Positions 10,613-22,214 of a stretch of DNA of 64,000 nt are shown piece after piece. The stretch lies in the NCBI GenBank assembly GCA_907165275.2, contig OU015672.1, forward strand, positions 7,360,501 to 7,424,500, given 5' to 3'. The notes beneath the pieces were generated by a model that had not been told where the DNA came from, ran no database searches, and was given only the letters and a program-made list of their open reading frames with translations. Position numbers and translations under genes: made by a program. How positions within the stretch are numbered: position 1 is the first letter of the stretch; each line of letters opens with the position of its first letter. Source of the stretch: Zygaena filipendulae (taxonomy: Eukaryota; Arthropoda; Insecta; Lepidoptera; Zygaenidae).

Positions 10613-13600
10613 TCACAAAAAAGCAAATTGCAGCAGCACCACGATGTAGGTGATTACGAGCTTAATAAGCAGGAACAGTAATTTCACTTGTACTGTGAAC
10701 ATGCCGCACGCAGTCATCTTCTCGAAGTTCACCGCTGTTAAACGCTGGATGTTTTTGCACACCCTCCTTTCCTCTATTGCTGGAAAAGAAAGATCATAGT
10801 CTACTATCGGTGATACAAAGCCCTCCATCCACTTAGGCCAAACGTTAATTGGACGCAAACAAGCAATAACATGTTAACCCACAAAATGAAGTTATGGATA
10901 CAGAACAATTTATCGTGAGTTAGAGAACGTGCGTAATTACATTGTTTAAATATGTATAAAAAATATGAACATAAAAAATTGTTGACACAAAATGGCGCTG
11001 AAATTTAAAACACGATTTACTCAAAATTTCTCCAATGTGGCCCCCAGCTAGTAGATAAATAAACAAATAAAGTAAGTAGGTAGGTACATGATCTTACCAC
11101 GAGACGTGTTCGTCACTGTGACAGCACAAAATGAGGTCAGTTTTTCAATCGTCTTACAAAATTTTTCACTTGTATAACATAGATCAGACAGAACTAGACC
11201 AGGTACAGCTATGTACAGTATTGTTGGCAAGATGTATTTCAAGAAAGTGTATGGCTGAAAAGAGATTTACGGCCGCACTCAGAGTCGACTTTAATGATTA
11301 CTTAGTTAAGTATAGATTTTTAAGACAAAACTGCCGCAATCAGAGACGTCGAGTAAATTAATGTTAGTTGGCATTTAATGAGACGTAACTTAATTAGTTA
11401 AATGCCAATTAACATTAATTTATTGAATTTGTCTCATTGCGGCAGTTTTGTTTTAAAAATCTATACTTAACTAATTAATCATTAAAGTCGACTCTGAGTG
11501 CGGCGGTTATACTTTAAAGGCTGTTACATAAAGATTAACATTGTCACTAAAAAGCCAATGTGCAATGAGCTAAAACTAAAACCAGTTTCAAGTTAGTGTA
11601 CCTATATCGGTCGATCTATCTATACATATACATACATAAAAATAAAAATGAAGTGTCTGATTGTAGTTCCAAATTAACAAACAGCTTTTCACTAAATGCA
11701 TATGAAAGTATATACGCTACTTACATAAAAAAATCAATTTCTTAAATTTGTCTGTCTGTCTGTTAAGTTCCGGCTAATCTCTGAAACGACTGGACCGACT
11801 TTGACGGGACGTTCACTCGCAGATAGCTCATGTTATAAAGAGTAACTAAGGTTACTTTTATTTTAGAAAAAAAAAAGGTTTTATTTATTTATTTATTTAA
11901 GCTTATTGCACAACATGGTACAAAAGGCGGACTTAATGCCACAGTGGCATTCTCTACCAGTTCCAGTGAAAGTTCCTGCGGGAATTTTGAAACAGCTAGT
12001 ATCTACTTATACTATACAGGTAAAGTTTATACAAGTTTGTTAGTGTGTAAGTAGGTAAGCTGAAATGTGAGGTGTACCTAATCTGGACATAGATAAGCAA
12101 TAGTGTGTTAACCCACATTGGAGAAATTTTGAATAAATCGTGTTTTAAAATCATATCGTCATTTTTTTCCAGCATTTTTTTATGTTTAAATGTTTTTTGA
12201 TATTTAAACAATGTAATAAGGTAAACACATAATTAAAAAACGCTCTATAACTCTCAATAAAGCGTTTTGGATCAATAACTTAATATTCTGGGTTAACATG
12301 TTATTGCTTATCTGCGTCCATCTGTGGAACGCCTTAACCGATTCTAGAAATTCTTTCACCAATTCGCAATTCTATTGCAATTTTCATTTTTTTATTTTGA
12401 TGTTTTGGTATGTGTTTCTTTTTTACCTCCCACTCTCAAATGTATGAAAAACCTTCTAAGTTTTTAAATAAGAATGTTAGGCAATTTCGAGAAACACATA
12501 TCTAAAGTTACATCTTGTCTTTGGTGTTTTTGTCGTCGAGTATTTACAATAAAAAAGTCCTACTACAATTTTCTGTTTTTATAAAGCAACATTAGCAGCG
12601 AGATTATATTTTTAAAAGTCTTACGTCAAACGGATTTTTAGCGTCGATTAAAAGTTGTGTATACAATAATGCGTAATTAAATAGATAGGCCACGTAAAAC
12701 CATATCTGAAATTAAAGAAGAAAATACTGTTATGTATTTAAATATATATTTTATCTACTAGCTGTGCCCAGCGGTTTCACGCGCAGTAATTTCGGAGTTC
12801 CCGCGGGAATTCCGGGATAAAAAGTACCCTATGTGCTTCTCTGTACCCATGACAACGTGCATTCCAGATTTCATCCGAATCCTTTCAGCCGTTTTTGCGT
12901 AATTGAGGAACAAACATCCAAACATCCATCCTTTAAAATGGGTAGGTACCACTTGACCCTATTTGGTCACACCTCAAACTGCGCATTGCCCAGGGGCGCT
13001 CGCAAATACAAAAGAAAGACGTGTTTTAATTAAAAAAAAAATAGATTGATAATACTAAAATCCTAACTAATATTATAAATGCGAAAGTGAGTTTGTTTGT
13101 TTTTTGTTACGCTTTCACAGCTTAACGGCTCAACCGATCACCACAATATAATAAACTAGCTGACCCTCGCGGTTTCACCTGCGGTAATTTCGGAGTTCCC
13201 GGGATAAAAAGTACCCTAGTATGTCACTCAGGATCACTTTAGCTTCCTATCTATAATAAGTAGATCCTTAGATAACCTCACAAACTCCGGAGTTCCCGCA
13301 GGAATTCTGGGATATAAAGTACCCTATGTCACTCAAGATCACTGTAGGTTCCTATAAGTGAAAGAATTTTCTAAATCGGTTCAGTTGATCCAGAGATCAC
13401 CCCCTATACAATCTCACAAACACACGAACTCACAAACTCCGGAGTTCCCGCGGGAATTCCGCGATGAAAAGTACCCTACGTCACTCAGGATCACTGTAGC
13501 TTACTATAAGTAAAAGAATTTTCAAAAGCGGTTCAGTAGATCCAGAGATTACCCCCTACAACGTCACAAACTCACAAGCTTTTGCTCTTTATAATATTAG

Positions 13601-14628
13601 TATAGATAAATAAATAATATAGTTTCGTGTCTAGTATTTTTTTGTTATAGAATAGAATAGAAAAATAGAAAAAAGTTGATTTGATACCATAAAGATAAAA
13701 TAAGTACAAGCGTGAGTCTTAAACTAGAATACATGGTACCAAAATTGCTACCACTCAGCATTATGCCGTGGCACTAAGTTCCACGACGCTGATTATCTGA
13801 ATGACCTAAATAGAAAATGGATTTTCACACCCTGCCTATTATTATGTTAATAAAAATTTAATAACCAAATTTGTTACATACCACAATAGCAGCTATATTG
13901 TTATTTGCTTCGTAAACTTCCAAAATATTTCTATAAATCTCAAACTGCTTATCCCAATTCCTACATGCTTCCTCGTTCGTTATTTCTTCGGATTGTATAT
14001 TAATATGTTTCTCCATAAGCATTTCTGTATATTTTGTTAACAATTTCAATATTGTTGCTGTGTAAATCACATCCGCATCGTAGTTCATATACGTGAATAT
14101 CGAGTAGCACACAATACCAATCCACACTCCAGACTGCAACGTATTATAAACTAATACTACTATGTAATAGATCAATAAACAAATTACGAGCGACCGATTT
14201 CTCACAACCAATTTGGAAACATAATTTTCGCTCAGATTCATATTCTTCTTTATTTTTTGTACCGTTAGCAACAGTTGTATGTTTTCGTCGCTACGTCGCA
14301 TATTCTTATAGGAGAGTAAGGCGTATTGCAAACTATAGATCAGCGCAGTGGATGCGCCTAAAAGTGTTGTTGTGGAAAGTCCTAATTTCCTGTTTATAAA
14401 TATCTCTGCAACAACACGACTGAGAATATTGAACATCGTAAAAATTATTGTGCAAACATTTTGCGCGATCCGTCGCGGCGTCACGAAATTATCTCGTATT
14501 CTATACTTGGATTGTAGAAATAAGATGTTTGTCATATTCAACGGAAACAATATTCGTTGGAGATCGACGTCCACTATATTGTTGATAAGTACTTCGTTGT
14601 TTTGTATTCTAACAAATTCAAAGTCCAT
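10613..14628 (-). CDS. gustatory receptor GR2 (7TM, four exons, 383 aa)
   Basis: Exons on the minus strand are 14628-13882, 12705-12625, 11254-11098 and 10779-10613. They total 1152 nt with phases 0, 0 and 1. An in-frame ATG lies 54 nt further upstream, but I chose the one giving MDFEFVRIQNNEV because GR1 starts MEFEFVKIQSNEV. Exon 2 reads as 27 residues starting IWFYVAYLF. Exon 3 contains LCYTSEKFCKTIEK, and exon 4 ends TYIVVLLQFAFL, an exact TYxxxxxQF signature. Closest in the array to GR1. A foldback MITE begins only about a dozen bases before the exon 3 acceptor, so the branch point probably lies inside it. Family role: taste-neuron cation channel; ligand unknown. Confidence 0.92.
10860..11045. 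mobile_element. MITE family E, degenerate copy in GR2 intron 3
   Basis: It starts CAAGCAATAACATGTTAACCC and ends near AAATTTCTCCAATGTGG, matching the termini and internal AAACACGATTTA of the complete element at 12092-12312, but in a rearranged and decayed form. Confidence 0.5.
11268..11509. mobile_element. foldback MITE family C, copy 1
   Basis: An almost complete palindrome of about 240 bp with outer ends ACGGCCGCACTCAGAGTCGA and TCGACTCTGAGTGCGGCGG. The arms of about 110 bp include AACTGCCGCAAT/ATTGCGGCAGTTTTG and AATGCCAATTAACATTAATT. It lies in GR2 intron 2, with its end 12-14 nt from the exon 3 acceptor. Homologous elements sit in intron 2 of GR4, GR5 and GR6. Confidence 0.85.
12092..12312. 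mobile_element. MITE family E, complete copy
   Basis: A 221 bp element bounded by near-perfect 24 bp inverted repeats (GATAAGCAATAGTGTGTTAACC and GGTTAACATGTTATTGCTTATC). AT-rich with no coding potential. It lies in GR2 intron 2. Confidence 0.8.
12761..12940 (-). mobile_element. Lep1-type Helitron
   Basis: A minus-oriented short Helitron: plus-strand CTAGCTGTGCCCAGCGGTTTC is its CTAG end, followed by the GGAGTTCCCGCGGGAATTCC palindrome. It lies about 55 bp past GR2 exon 2, within intron 1. Confidence 0.75.
13155..13607 (-). mobile_element. Lep1-type Helitron with internal tandem units
   Basis: Minus-oriented counterpart of the element at 8022. The plus strand shows CTAGCTGACCCTCGCGGTTTC at one end and TATAATATTAGTATAGA at the other, with three tandem copies of the GGAGTTCCCGCGGGAATTCC unit between. 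It lies in GR2 intron 1, about 275 bp from exon 1. Confidence 0.8.
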
Positions 14629-14739
14629 TTTCGTTGCTTTTAAAGACCCTTTTATTATGAGGCTCTCAGCTCTATCGCTCACACCTCACCCTAGGTACTT
14701 ACTCAACACCTCTATTCTTGGTGTATGTTAAAGTCATCA

Positions 14740-15097
14740 ATTACTTCTTACAATATGTGTGTTGAATACCTAATAAGTCAAGCCAATCAAATTACTGTTC
14801 ACTATTTCTTTGTTTTTTGTTTTAATTCACTTTTGTTCTAATCTAAAAATATTCATGCTCATGTTTGAAACTAGCTGTGCCCCACGGTTTCACTCGCCTT
14901 TTTTTGCGACATCCAATTTAAATTAAACAAAGCCTATGTATAGGTGCATCATGTTGATCCAGACTAAGCTTAATCTACCAGTGAAAACCGCACGACAATG
15001 CATTCAGTAGATTTGGAGATTCCACTCCCTCATCAGAATAACTACGAGAAAAAGATGCAAGGTAGCGATGCGCCAATTTCTGTACCATTTTCTAGAA

Positions 15098-15136
<39 letters not shown>

Positions 15137-15780
15137 ATTGCGAGAGAATCAAGTCGAACATCACAATAGTTTAAATGTCTCGATAACTATTCAATGTACA
15201 GAATCACGGATGCGGATGCGGATGCACGGATGGATCCCTGTTTTGTTACATATCCCACCTCAGTCAGCACTTGCCGTTTAGAATGAAAGGTTTTGTGAAA
15301 AATGCAAAAACCTGCGCTGGCCCTTATTGCAAATTAAATAAGTCTTTTAATGTTACCCCGTGTTTTGTAACTATATTCAAGAAGTAGGTACGAGTGTTTT
15401 ATTGGAATACCTATCTACTTATTATTTTTAATTCTTAAATGTGCTATTGAAACGAAATATGGCTAATTACGCCCGGAAATCTACACTTACAATCTCGTAC
15501 ATGATGATGTGGCCAAAGCCTTACAGACTGTTAAAAAGGGAGAACTTACACTATACGGCGCAACTAAATCCTAAATCCTTATGTCACATTGATTTATTTT
15601 AAAAGGCGGCCAGCTCAGCATAAGTCGGGTGGTTGTAAGGACCACCCGGCGCTGGTCTTCCGCTGGAGCCCTGCGGAGGCGTCACGGACGCAGGCAGACA
15701 AACTTATACACAAAATTAACAAATACTATATATTACATGGCAAACAGAAAAATTTATCTTCAACTATTGAACAGTAAAAA
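14740..15780. other. GR2-GR3 spacer: microsatellite and unassigned DNA
   Basis: Positions 14872-14900 keep a decayed Lep1 end. An (AAAT)n run occupies 15096-15137. The rest, including a moderately GC-rich stretch near 15600-15700, matches nothing I recognise. No long open frame with protein character is present. Confidence 0.5.
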
Positions 15781-15781
15781 T

Positions 15782-16013
15782 CCTACTATAATAATATTAT
15801 AAACGCGAAAGTTTGTAAGTATGTATGTATGGATGGATGGATTGATGGATGGATGGATGGATGGATGTTTGTTACTCTTTCACGCAAAAACTACTGAATG
15901 GATTTAAATGAAACTTTACAATAATATAGCTTATACATCAGATTAACACAAAGGGTACTTTTTATCCCGGAATTCCCGCGGGAACTTCGATTTTGAAACC
16001 GCGGGGTATAGCT
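15782..16013 (+). mobile_element. Lep1-type Helitron with GATG microsatellite
   Basis: Starts near CTACTATAATAATATTATAAA and ends in GGTATAGCTAG. The 5' part holds an expanded (GGAT)n run at about 15828-15866, a feature shared with the copy at 18956. Confidence 0.8.
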
Positions 16014-16488
16014 AGTAAATAAATAAAAGTAATAATAATAATAATTTATTGCAACAAAACCAGAAATATAAGTACAATGTGGAAAAGTATTCATGTCTGT
16101 TTCATACTGCATCATCAATTGCGCTCGAAGCCCGCTCGAAAGTAACGAAGCCGCTGTATCAGGCTGTAGTATCTATGCCACTTTTTATGATGCCTCATTT
16201 TTACTAAGTACTTACCTTTTTTATTTTTAAAACTCGTTGTACTTATTTTTTTATTCCATTTTGGCATTTTATTTTATTTTTTCAAAATATATTTTCTATT
16301 TCATTTTCGTTATATTCTCACACGAGTGCACCCCAGCCCTACACATCTACATTATTATTTTACTTCCTACTTTTTTAAAATTGAGTACTCCAAATAAATC
16401 ATCTATTTCTCTAACAACACCTAATTTTTTTTAGTAACGAGCCAGCCGGAGGTCTTGGTACCCCTCCCAACATCCCTAACTTGGCAAG

Positions 16489-19400
16489 TTAAAGGAGAGC
16501 GAACTGCAGCAGCACAATAGTGTAGGTGGCGGCTGTGCAGAGGAACCGCAGCGACAACGCAGCGTCGACGTCGAACGCGCCGCACGCGCTCACCTTGCCG
16601 AGCGCGGTGCGGTTCAGACGGTGCACGTTCTTGCACACCATCCGCTCTGCGTCTGAACATTGCAAAGGGATCAGTAAGTTAAGGGGGCAGTAATCGATGT
16701 GAACTAGCTGACGATAAGCCAGCTCCGGATATAGGGGGACGAACCGAGGCAAATTTTGCATACACGTTATCAGAGGCACAGAAAAGGGCAAAGGGTAGGT
16801 AATTTTTATCGAAATTCACGTGGATAGAACCGCGCGAAAAGCTGTTGTTGTTGATATTCACATTTCTGCCCATACTTATCAAGTATAGTATACCTAGTAT
16901 ACATTTATACCTAGTATACGTACCTAGTACCTACCTAGTATACCCAGTATTATCTGTGTCCTTACTATATCCTACTAATATTATAAAAGTGAAAGTGTGG
17001 ATGTTTGGATGTTTGTTACTCAATCACGCAAAAACGGCTGAACGGATTTGGATTAAATTTGGCATGCAAGTTGTCAGGGGTACTTTTTATCTCGGAATTT
17101 CCGCGGGAACTCTGAATCTACCGCGGGTGAAACCGCGGGGCACAGCTAGTAATATCATCCTACTATGCTACTAATATTATAAATGTGAAAGTGTGGATGT
17201 TTAGATGTTTGGATGTTTGGATGTTTGGATGTTTGGATGTTTGGATGTTTGGATGTTTGGATGTTTGGATGTTTGGATGTTTGGATGTTTGGATGTTTGG
17301 ATGTTTGGATGTTTAAATGTTTGTTACTCAATCACGCAAACACGGCTGAATGGATTTGGATTAAATTTGGCATGCATGTAGCCTTTGACATGGAAAAGAA
17401 CATAGGCTACCTTTTATCCCGGAATTCCCGCGGTATCTCCGAAATTAACGCGGATGAAATAGAATTAATTATTGCATACTACACGTTGTCAGAGGTACAG
17501 AAAAGGACATAGGGTACTTTTTATCCCGGAATTCCCGCGGGATCTCCGACATTAACGCGGATGAAACCGCGGAGCACAGTTAGTAATATTATAAATGCAA
17601 AAGTGAGTTTGTTTGTTTTTTACGCTTTCACGTCTAAACGGCTCAACCGATCACCCCAAAATTTTGCATACACGACTTGTCAAGGATACATAGCTACTTT
17701 TATCCCGGAATTCCCGCGGGAACTTCGAAACTAACGCTGGTGAAACCGCGGGGAACAGCTAGTTACGTATATTTGCGTATATTAAATGACAATACAACAC
17801 CTGAACTCGTCTCCGACGCTCTGAGTATACAAGTGGAATTCACGCTCTCCACTGCCATATAAAACTTTTCGAATTCCACACTCAGCAAGATTTGCAATAC
17901 ATAGTTCTTGGTTATCCACACAACGATGATGAGTGTGGAAAAACTCAGAAGGACATCTGTGATCTAGAATGTCGAAAGTGATTCAATGGGGATGTGGACT
18001 TCTTTTGAAAATCAAAATTCTAATTAGTCCGTCAGTTAGAAAATAAAAAAACAATAGACACATATTTTTTGCTTTTTCAAATAAATTAAAATATACAGAG
18101 ATAAAGCACATTAAAGTTCAGGGTGAGGGGGTCGTGACGTCACTAACCGCTAAAACCGCCATACAAACTGTCAGAATGTGACGTCACGCGAAATTTCAAC
18201 TCAATATATCGCCGTTATTTTTTGATTAGGTAAAAAAAGAAAAAATACGTGTCCAATATTTTTTAATAATCTACAAGACGGACTAAAAATTAAAAATTAG
18301 TCAACATGCCTAATAACCTCATCCTGAGGTACCTACCTACATACTAATATAAATATAAATGCGAAAGTGTGTTTGTTTGTTTGTTACTCTTTCGCGCCTT
18401 AACCTCTGCACCGATCATCGTGAAATTTTGCGAACACGTTTTTAGGAGTACACAGATGGATATACGGTACTTTTTATCCTGGAATTCCCGCAGGATCTCC
18501 GAAATTTTCACGGATGAAACCGCGGGGGATCACTAGTACTATTACAACTGCGAAAGTTTGTTTGTTTGTTATGATTTCACGCCTAACGACTCTACCGATC
18601 ATCATGAAATTTTGTATAAACGTTGTAATATCCGAAAGAGGTCACTGTAATTTTGGTATTTTGTCTGTCTATCGCGTTTTTCATGAGTATTTTAAAAAGT
18701 TTTAAGTTGCAGTACCTACTTATTGGTATATTTAAATCTTACCTCAAAGGTTTTCGTATATCCTATAATCGTTTCCACATAAACCATGGTCGTCAAAAAC
18801 ACGAAGCATGTATATAGAAACATCTGAAAAAAAAATTCTGTTAGTTTGCATTCCTGAGTAAACTCCGATATTATCGCAGGTGAGACTGCGGAGAACAGCT
18901 ATATAGTTTAAAATATTTAAACCACACATTAATTCTTAATTTTTATAAAATAATTCTGACTATTATAAACGCGAAAGTTTGTAAGAATGTATGTATGGAT
19001 GGATGGATGGATGGATGTTTGTTACTCTTTCACACAAAAACTACTGAATTAAATGAAACTTTACAATAATATAGCTTATACATCAGATTAATACATAGGG
19101 CACTTTTTATCCCGGAAATCCCGTGGAAACTCCGATTTTACCGCGGGTGAATCCGCGCGGGACGGCTAGTATAACTAAAAAAAAAAAAAATACATACAAT
19201 CGAACATAGAACCTCCTCCTTTTTGGAAGTCGGTTATAAAATTACTAGCTGTCCCCCGCGATTTCATCCGTGGTAATCTCGAAGTTCCCGCAGAGGTTGC
19301 GGGAAAGAGTACTCTATCATCTATGTACTTCTTTGTACCCCGACAGTAGTTTACGGTGATTAGCTGTTCCGGAGTTCCCGTGGGAATTCCGGGATAAAAA

Positions 19401-20658
19401 CTATCCTATCTTTTAAGTTGTACCATATTGTAGATGGTTACTAAATTTTATCAAAATCCGTTCAGTAGTTTCGGAGTCCATCGCGGACAAACAACGTGAC
19501 ACATGATTTATATATATTAGACTAGCTGTCCCCCGCGATTTCATCCGCGGTAATTTCGGAGTTCCCGCGGAGATTGCGGGAAAAAAGTACTCTATGTCCT
19601 TCAGTTCCCGAGGGAATTCCGGGATAAAAACTATCCTATCTTTTAAGTTGGACCATTTTATGAATGGTTACAAAATTTTATCAAAATCCGTTCAGTAGTT
19701 TCGGAGTCCATCGCGGACAAACAACGTGACACGTGATTTATATACATAAGATATTGGACGATTGAAAACGATCCCAGGCTGGATCCTAATCAATAAAGAT
19801 AATTTTGATTTGATTTTGATTTGATTTGGTGGCGCTGTGCGGCCATGTCCAAATAGTTCATCTCACCGTAGGCCGAAACATTTTCACGCAACAATCATGC
19901 ATTTCCACAATATCCGTGTAAGTACGAAACGAATTCCTCCATTCTATTTTCACTCCATTACTATCACCGCCGGTTTTCAGGGATCCTTCTAGTGGGATAT
20001 TATAGATTTTATCGACTTTGACTTCATGAACTAGGTAGCGGTTCGATTTCAGCCAATTTTGTAGGTACAACCTGAGCAATTTCATCATTTGACGAGCGTA
20101 TATAACATCGGAGTCGAAGTACAGCATTGTGAAAATGAAAAACATGTTCAAAGCGCTGCAGATGTTTGTGGTGACGTGATAAAGTATGACGACGGCATAA
20201 ATCACGACTGTCAATAATATACTGATCCAGTTTCCGTATAGGATGCATTTCAGCATAGAACCACCATCCCGGCCAACGTTCAAAGATTTGTATATCTTTT
20301 GCAATTTTATCACGAACTCAACATTCGTGTCTCTACACAGTAAATTGTTAACGAAACAAAATCCGAACGCGGATATGTAAAAAACAAAATAAACCATGTT
20401 ATTCAAACGCAACGACGCAATCTCTGTGTTAAGGTTTGTCAAAAATATTAATAATGCCTCCATTGTGTCATAAAAAACTACAGCAAAGAATGCTTTGATA
20501 CAATCGGCCAAACGATTCGGAGTCACAAAATTATCTCTGATCTTGTACTTTGAGAGAAAAAACAAAGATTGTACGAAATTTAATGGCATCAATAGCCTTT
20601 GGATATGTCTATCGACCACATTATTTAACAAAACTTCGTTAGTGTGCAAAGGTCTCAT
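16489..20658 (-). CDS. gustatory receptor GR3 (7TM, four exons, 399 aa)
   Basis: Exons on the minus strand are 20658-19867, 18823-18743, 17963-17801 and 16652-16489. They total 1200 nt with phases 0, 0 and 1. Exon 1 starts MRPLHTNEVLLNNVVD and keeps SKYKIRDNFVTP. Exon 2 encodes MFLYTCFVFL and onward (27 residues). Exon 3 contains VEFEKFYMAVES. Exon 4 ends TYTIVLLQFALL. It is the most divergent of the seven by eye. The last exon is unusually GC-rich for this locus, with many GCG, CTG and CGC codons, although it is in frame and keeps the signature. A MITE begins about 20 nt upstream of the exon 3 acceptor. Family role: taste-neuron channel; ligand unknown. Confidence 0.9.
16969..17148 (+). mobile_element. 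Lep1-type Helitron
   Basis: Compact copy starting CCTACTAATATTATAAA and ending GGGGCACAGCTAG. It lies in GR3 intron 3, immediately upstream of a second copy. Confidence 0.8.
17160..17582 (+). mobile_element. Lep1-type Helitron with octamer expansion
   Basis: Starts CTACTAATATTATAAATGTG and ends GGAGCACAGTTAG. It includes a long GGATGTTT run at 17195-17312 and two consecutive copies of the GAATTCCCGCGG block, so it may be two fused elements. A further Lep1 copy follows at 17583-17762. Confidence 0.8.
17195..17312 (+). repeat. (GGATGTTT)n octamer microsatellite
   Basis: About 14 nearly perfect tandem copies of an 8 bp unit. A shorter run of the same unit occurs in the Helitron at 21111-21160, so the expansion belongs to this element family. 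Confidence 0.95.
17583..17762 (+). mobile_element. Lep1-type Helitron
   Basis: Starts at AATATTATAAATGCAAAAGTG and ends GGGGAACAGCTAG, 39 nt from the exon 3 donor of GR3 (exon end 17801). Confidence 0.75.
17985..18313 (+). mobile_element. MITE family A, copy in GR3 intron 2
   Basis: A full-length element from AATGGGGATGTGGACT to CAACATGCCTAA with both GTGACGTCAC palindromes (the right one read as ATGTGACGTCACG). Its 5' end lies about 20 nt upstream of the exon 3 acceptor of GR3. Confidence 0.85.
18346..18535 (+). mobile_element. Lep1-type Helitron
   Basis: Shows the usual GCGAAAGTGTGTTTG start region and GAAACCGCGGGGGATCACTAG end. A shortened, decayed copy continues to about 18650. Both lie in GR3 intron 2. 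Confidence 0.7.
18956..19172 (+). mobile_element. Lep1-type Helitron with GGAT run
   Basis: Close relative of the copy at 15782, including the (GGAT)n stretch and the end GACGGCTAG. It lies in GR3 intron 1. Confidence 0.75.
19243..19760 (-). mobile_element. two tandem Lep1-type Helitrons
   Basis: Two minus-oriented copies: CTAGCTGTCCCCCGCGATTTC at 19244 and again at 19523. Each continues to AAACAACGTGACAC and ATGATTTATATA or GTGATTTATATA. They belong to the same subfamily as 49678-50115 and the piece at 4255-4490 in GR1. They lie in GR3 intron 1, ending about 100 bp from exon 1. Confidence 0.8.
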
Positions 20659-20879
20659 TTTTATGAAGTATAATATCTAATATTTTTTTTTTGGAAACGC
20701 AAAAAACCCTTATCGAACCAGTCACAAATACGTATAGTTCTGTATCTAACTATGAACGTTAATGCATGTAGGTTATTGGAATCCATTACCACAATTTGCA
20801 CCAATTTTTTAATCATATTTGTTAAAAAATTATCAAAGGTACATAATAATATGACAAGTGACTTGTACTCAATGTACAA

Positions 20880-21070
20880 TGACTGTAATATACATAATTG
20901 TTTTTAATCACTATGTGGATGTGAAATGAATAGCTCTGTTTGTTTGTATATTTTCTTATTTTGACAAAAGTTGCAGCTGTCAATCCACAAATTGAATAAA
21001 ATTGTGAAAATTTCAGCGCGCAGTTTGCCGACGCTGGGCCTAGAAACTTGAAATTTTACTCATACCTAAA
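20880..21070. other. GR3-GR4 spacer, nothing recognised
   Basis: AT-rich sequence upstream of GR3, with no open frame or repeat I can name before the Helitron at 21072. Confidence 0.4.
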
Positions 21071-21071
21071 A

Positions 21072-21321
21072 ATCCTATTATCCTATTAATATTATAAATG
21101 TGAAAGTGTGGATGTTTGGATGTTTGGATGTTTAGATGTTTAGATGTTTGGATGTTTGGATGTTTGTTACTCAATCACGCAAAAACGGCTGAACGGATTT
21201 GGATGAAATTTGGCATGCACGTTGTCAGGGGTATAGAGAAGGACATAGGGTACTTTTTATCTCGGAATTCCCGCGGGAACTCTGAAATTACTGCGGGTAA
21301 AACCACGGGGCACAGCTAGTA
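21072..21321 (+). mobile_element. Lep1-type Helitron with short octamer run
   Basis: Starts CCTATTAATATTATAAATGTG and ends GGGGCACAGCTAG. It contains about five copies of GGATGTTT, the unit that is expanded at 17195. Confidence 0.85.
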
Positions 21322-21489
21322 AAAAATAATGCAAACTTCAAACATTTTGAAAATTATTCCCATTTATTATTATTATCTTAGCGAGGGGAAACATAGAGTA
21401 TTTCGAGACGATATTTACTACCGAAACGATACCTATATATGTCACAAATTTACAATGCCATATTTGTCACATATTTATTAACAAAGTAA

Positions 21490-21835
21490 CCCACGTCATT
21501 CTCTGTACTCCTGGTAACGGTTCTGCAAAATTTCATGCGATTCCACCTAAGTTAATGCCGGAGTTCCTGCAGGAATTCCGGGATACAGTGTACCTACCCT
21601 ATGTCCTTTTGTGTACCTACCCTACCCCTCATAATGTGTATGCAAAATTTCATGTGATTTCACAGCCCTGTGTTGATTCCGGAACTCCATCAGGAATTCT
21701 GGGATAAAAACCCTACCATACCCTATCTCCTTTTCTGTACCCCTAACAACGTGTATGCAAAATTTCGTTGTGATCGGTTGAGCCGTTTAGCCGTGAATGC
21801 GTAACAAACAAACAAATTCGCTTTCGCATTTATTT
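21490..21835 (-). repeat. tandem Lep1-derived units
   Basis: Three decayed minus-oriented copies of the block containing GGAGTTCC-GGAATTC and AAATTTCAT(G/T)TGATT, ending with the GCTTTCGCATTTATT start region. This is a scrambled Helitron, not a gene. Confidence 0.65.
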
Positions 21836-22214
21836 TTTCGGATTGTGACGTTTGTAGGCTTTGTTTGTTTGTGCCTCCCCCTTTCATAACCAATTTCTTA
21901 ATGTCCAACATGGTGGGTGCGTGGACTCCTCCACCCACGGCCCCTTTCCTCCAGTGGGTGGAAAGAGTATTTCTTTTCCCCATCAACCTACTGCACTACT
22001 GCGCTACTAAACTATCGAGAAGCCATAAAAAAATAGCATATCGATTTTTTTACATTAAAGCTACACGAGTACACGTTTTTGTAAACTTGCACACTGGATA
22101 ATAACTATGCTTAGAATCCTCGCTTAGGCGGGTGAAACCGCGGGGAACAGCTAGTAAAGATACTACCTATATAATAATAAACACTGAAATAACTCAATAC
22201 AATATTTAATTTAA

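Noticed and set aside
17213..17512. 99-residue repetitive protein (MFGCLDVW repeats)
   Set aside because: It is the translation of the GGATGTTT microsatellite in a Helitron, not a gene.
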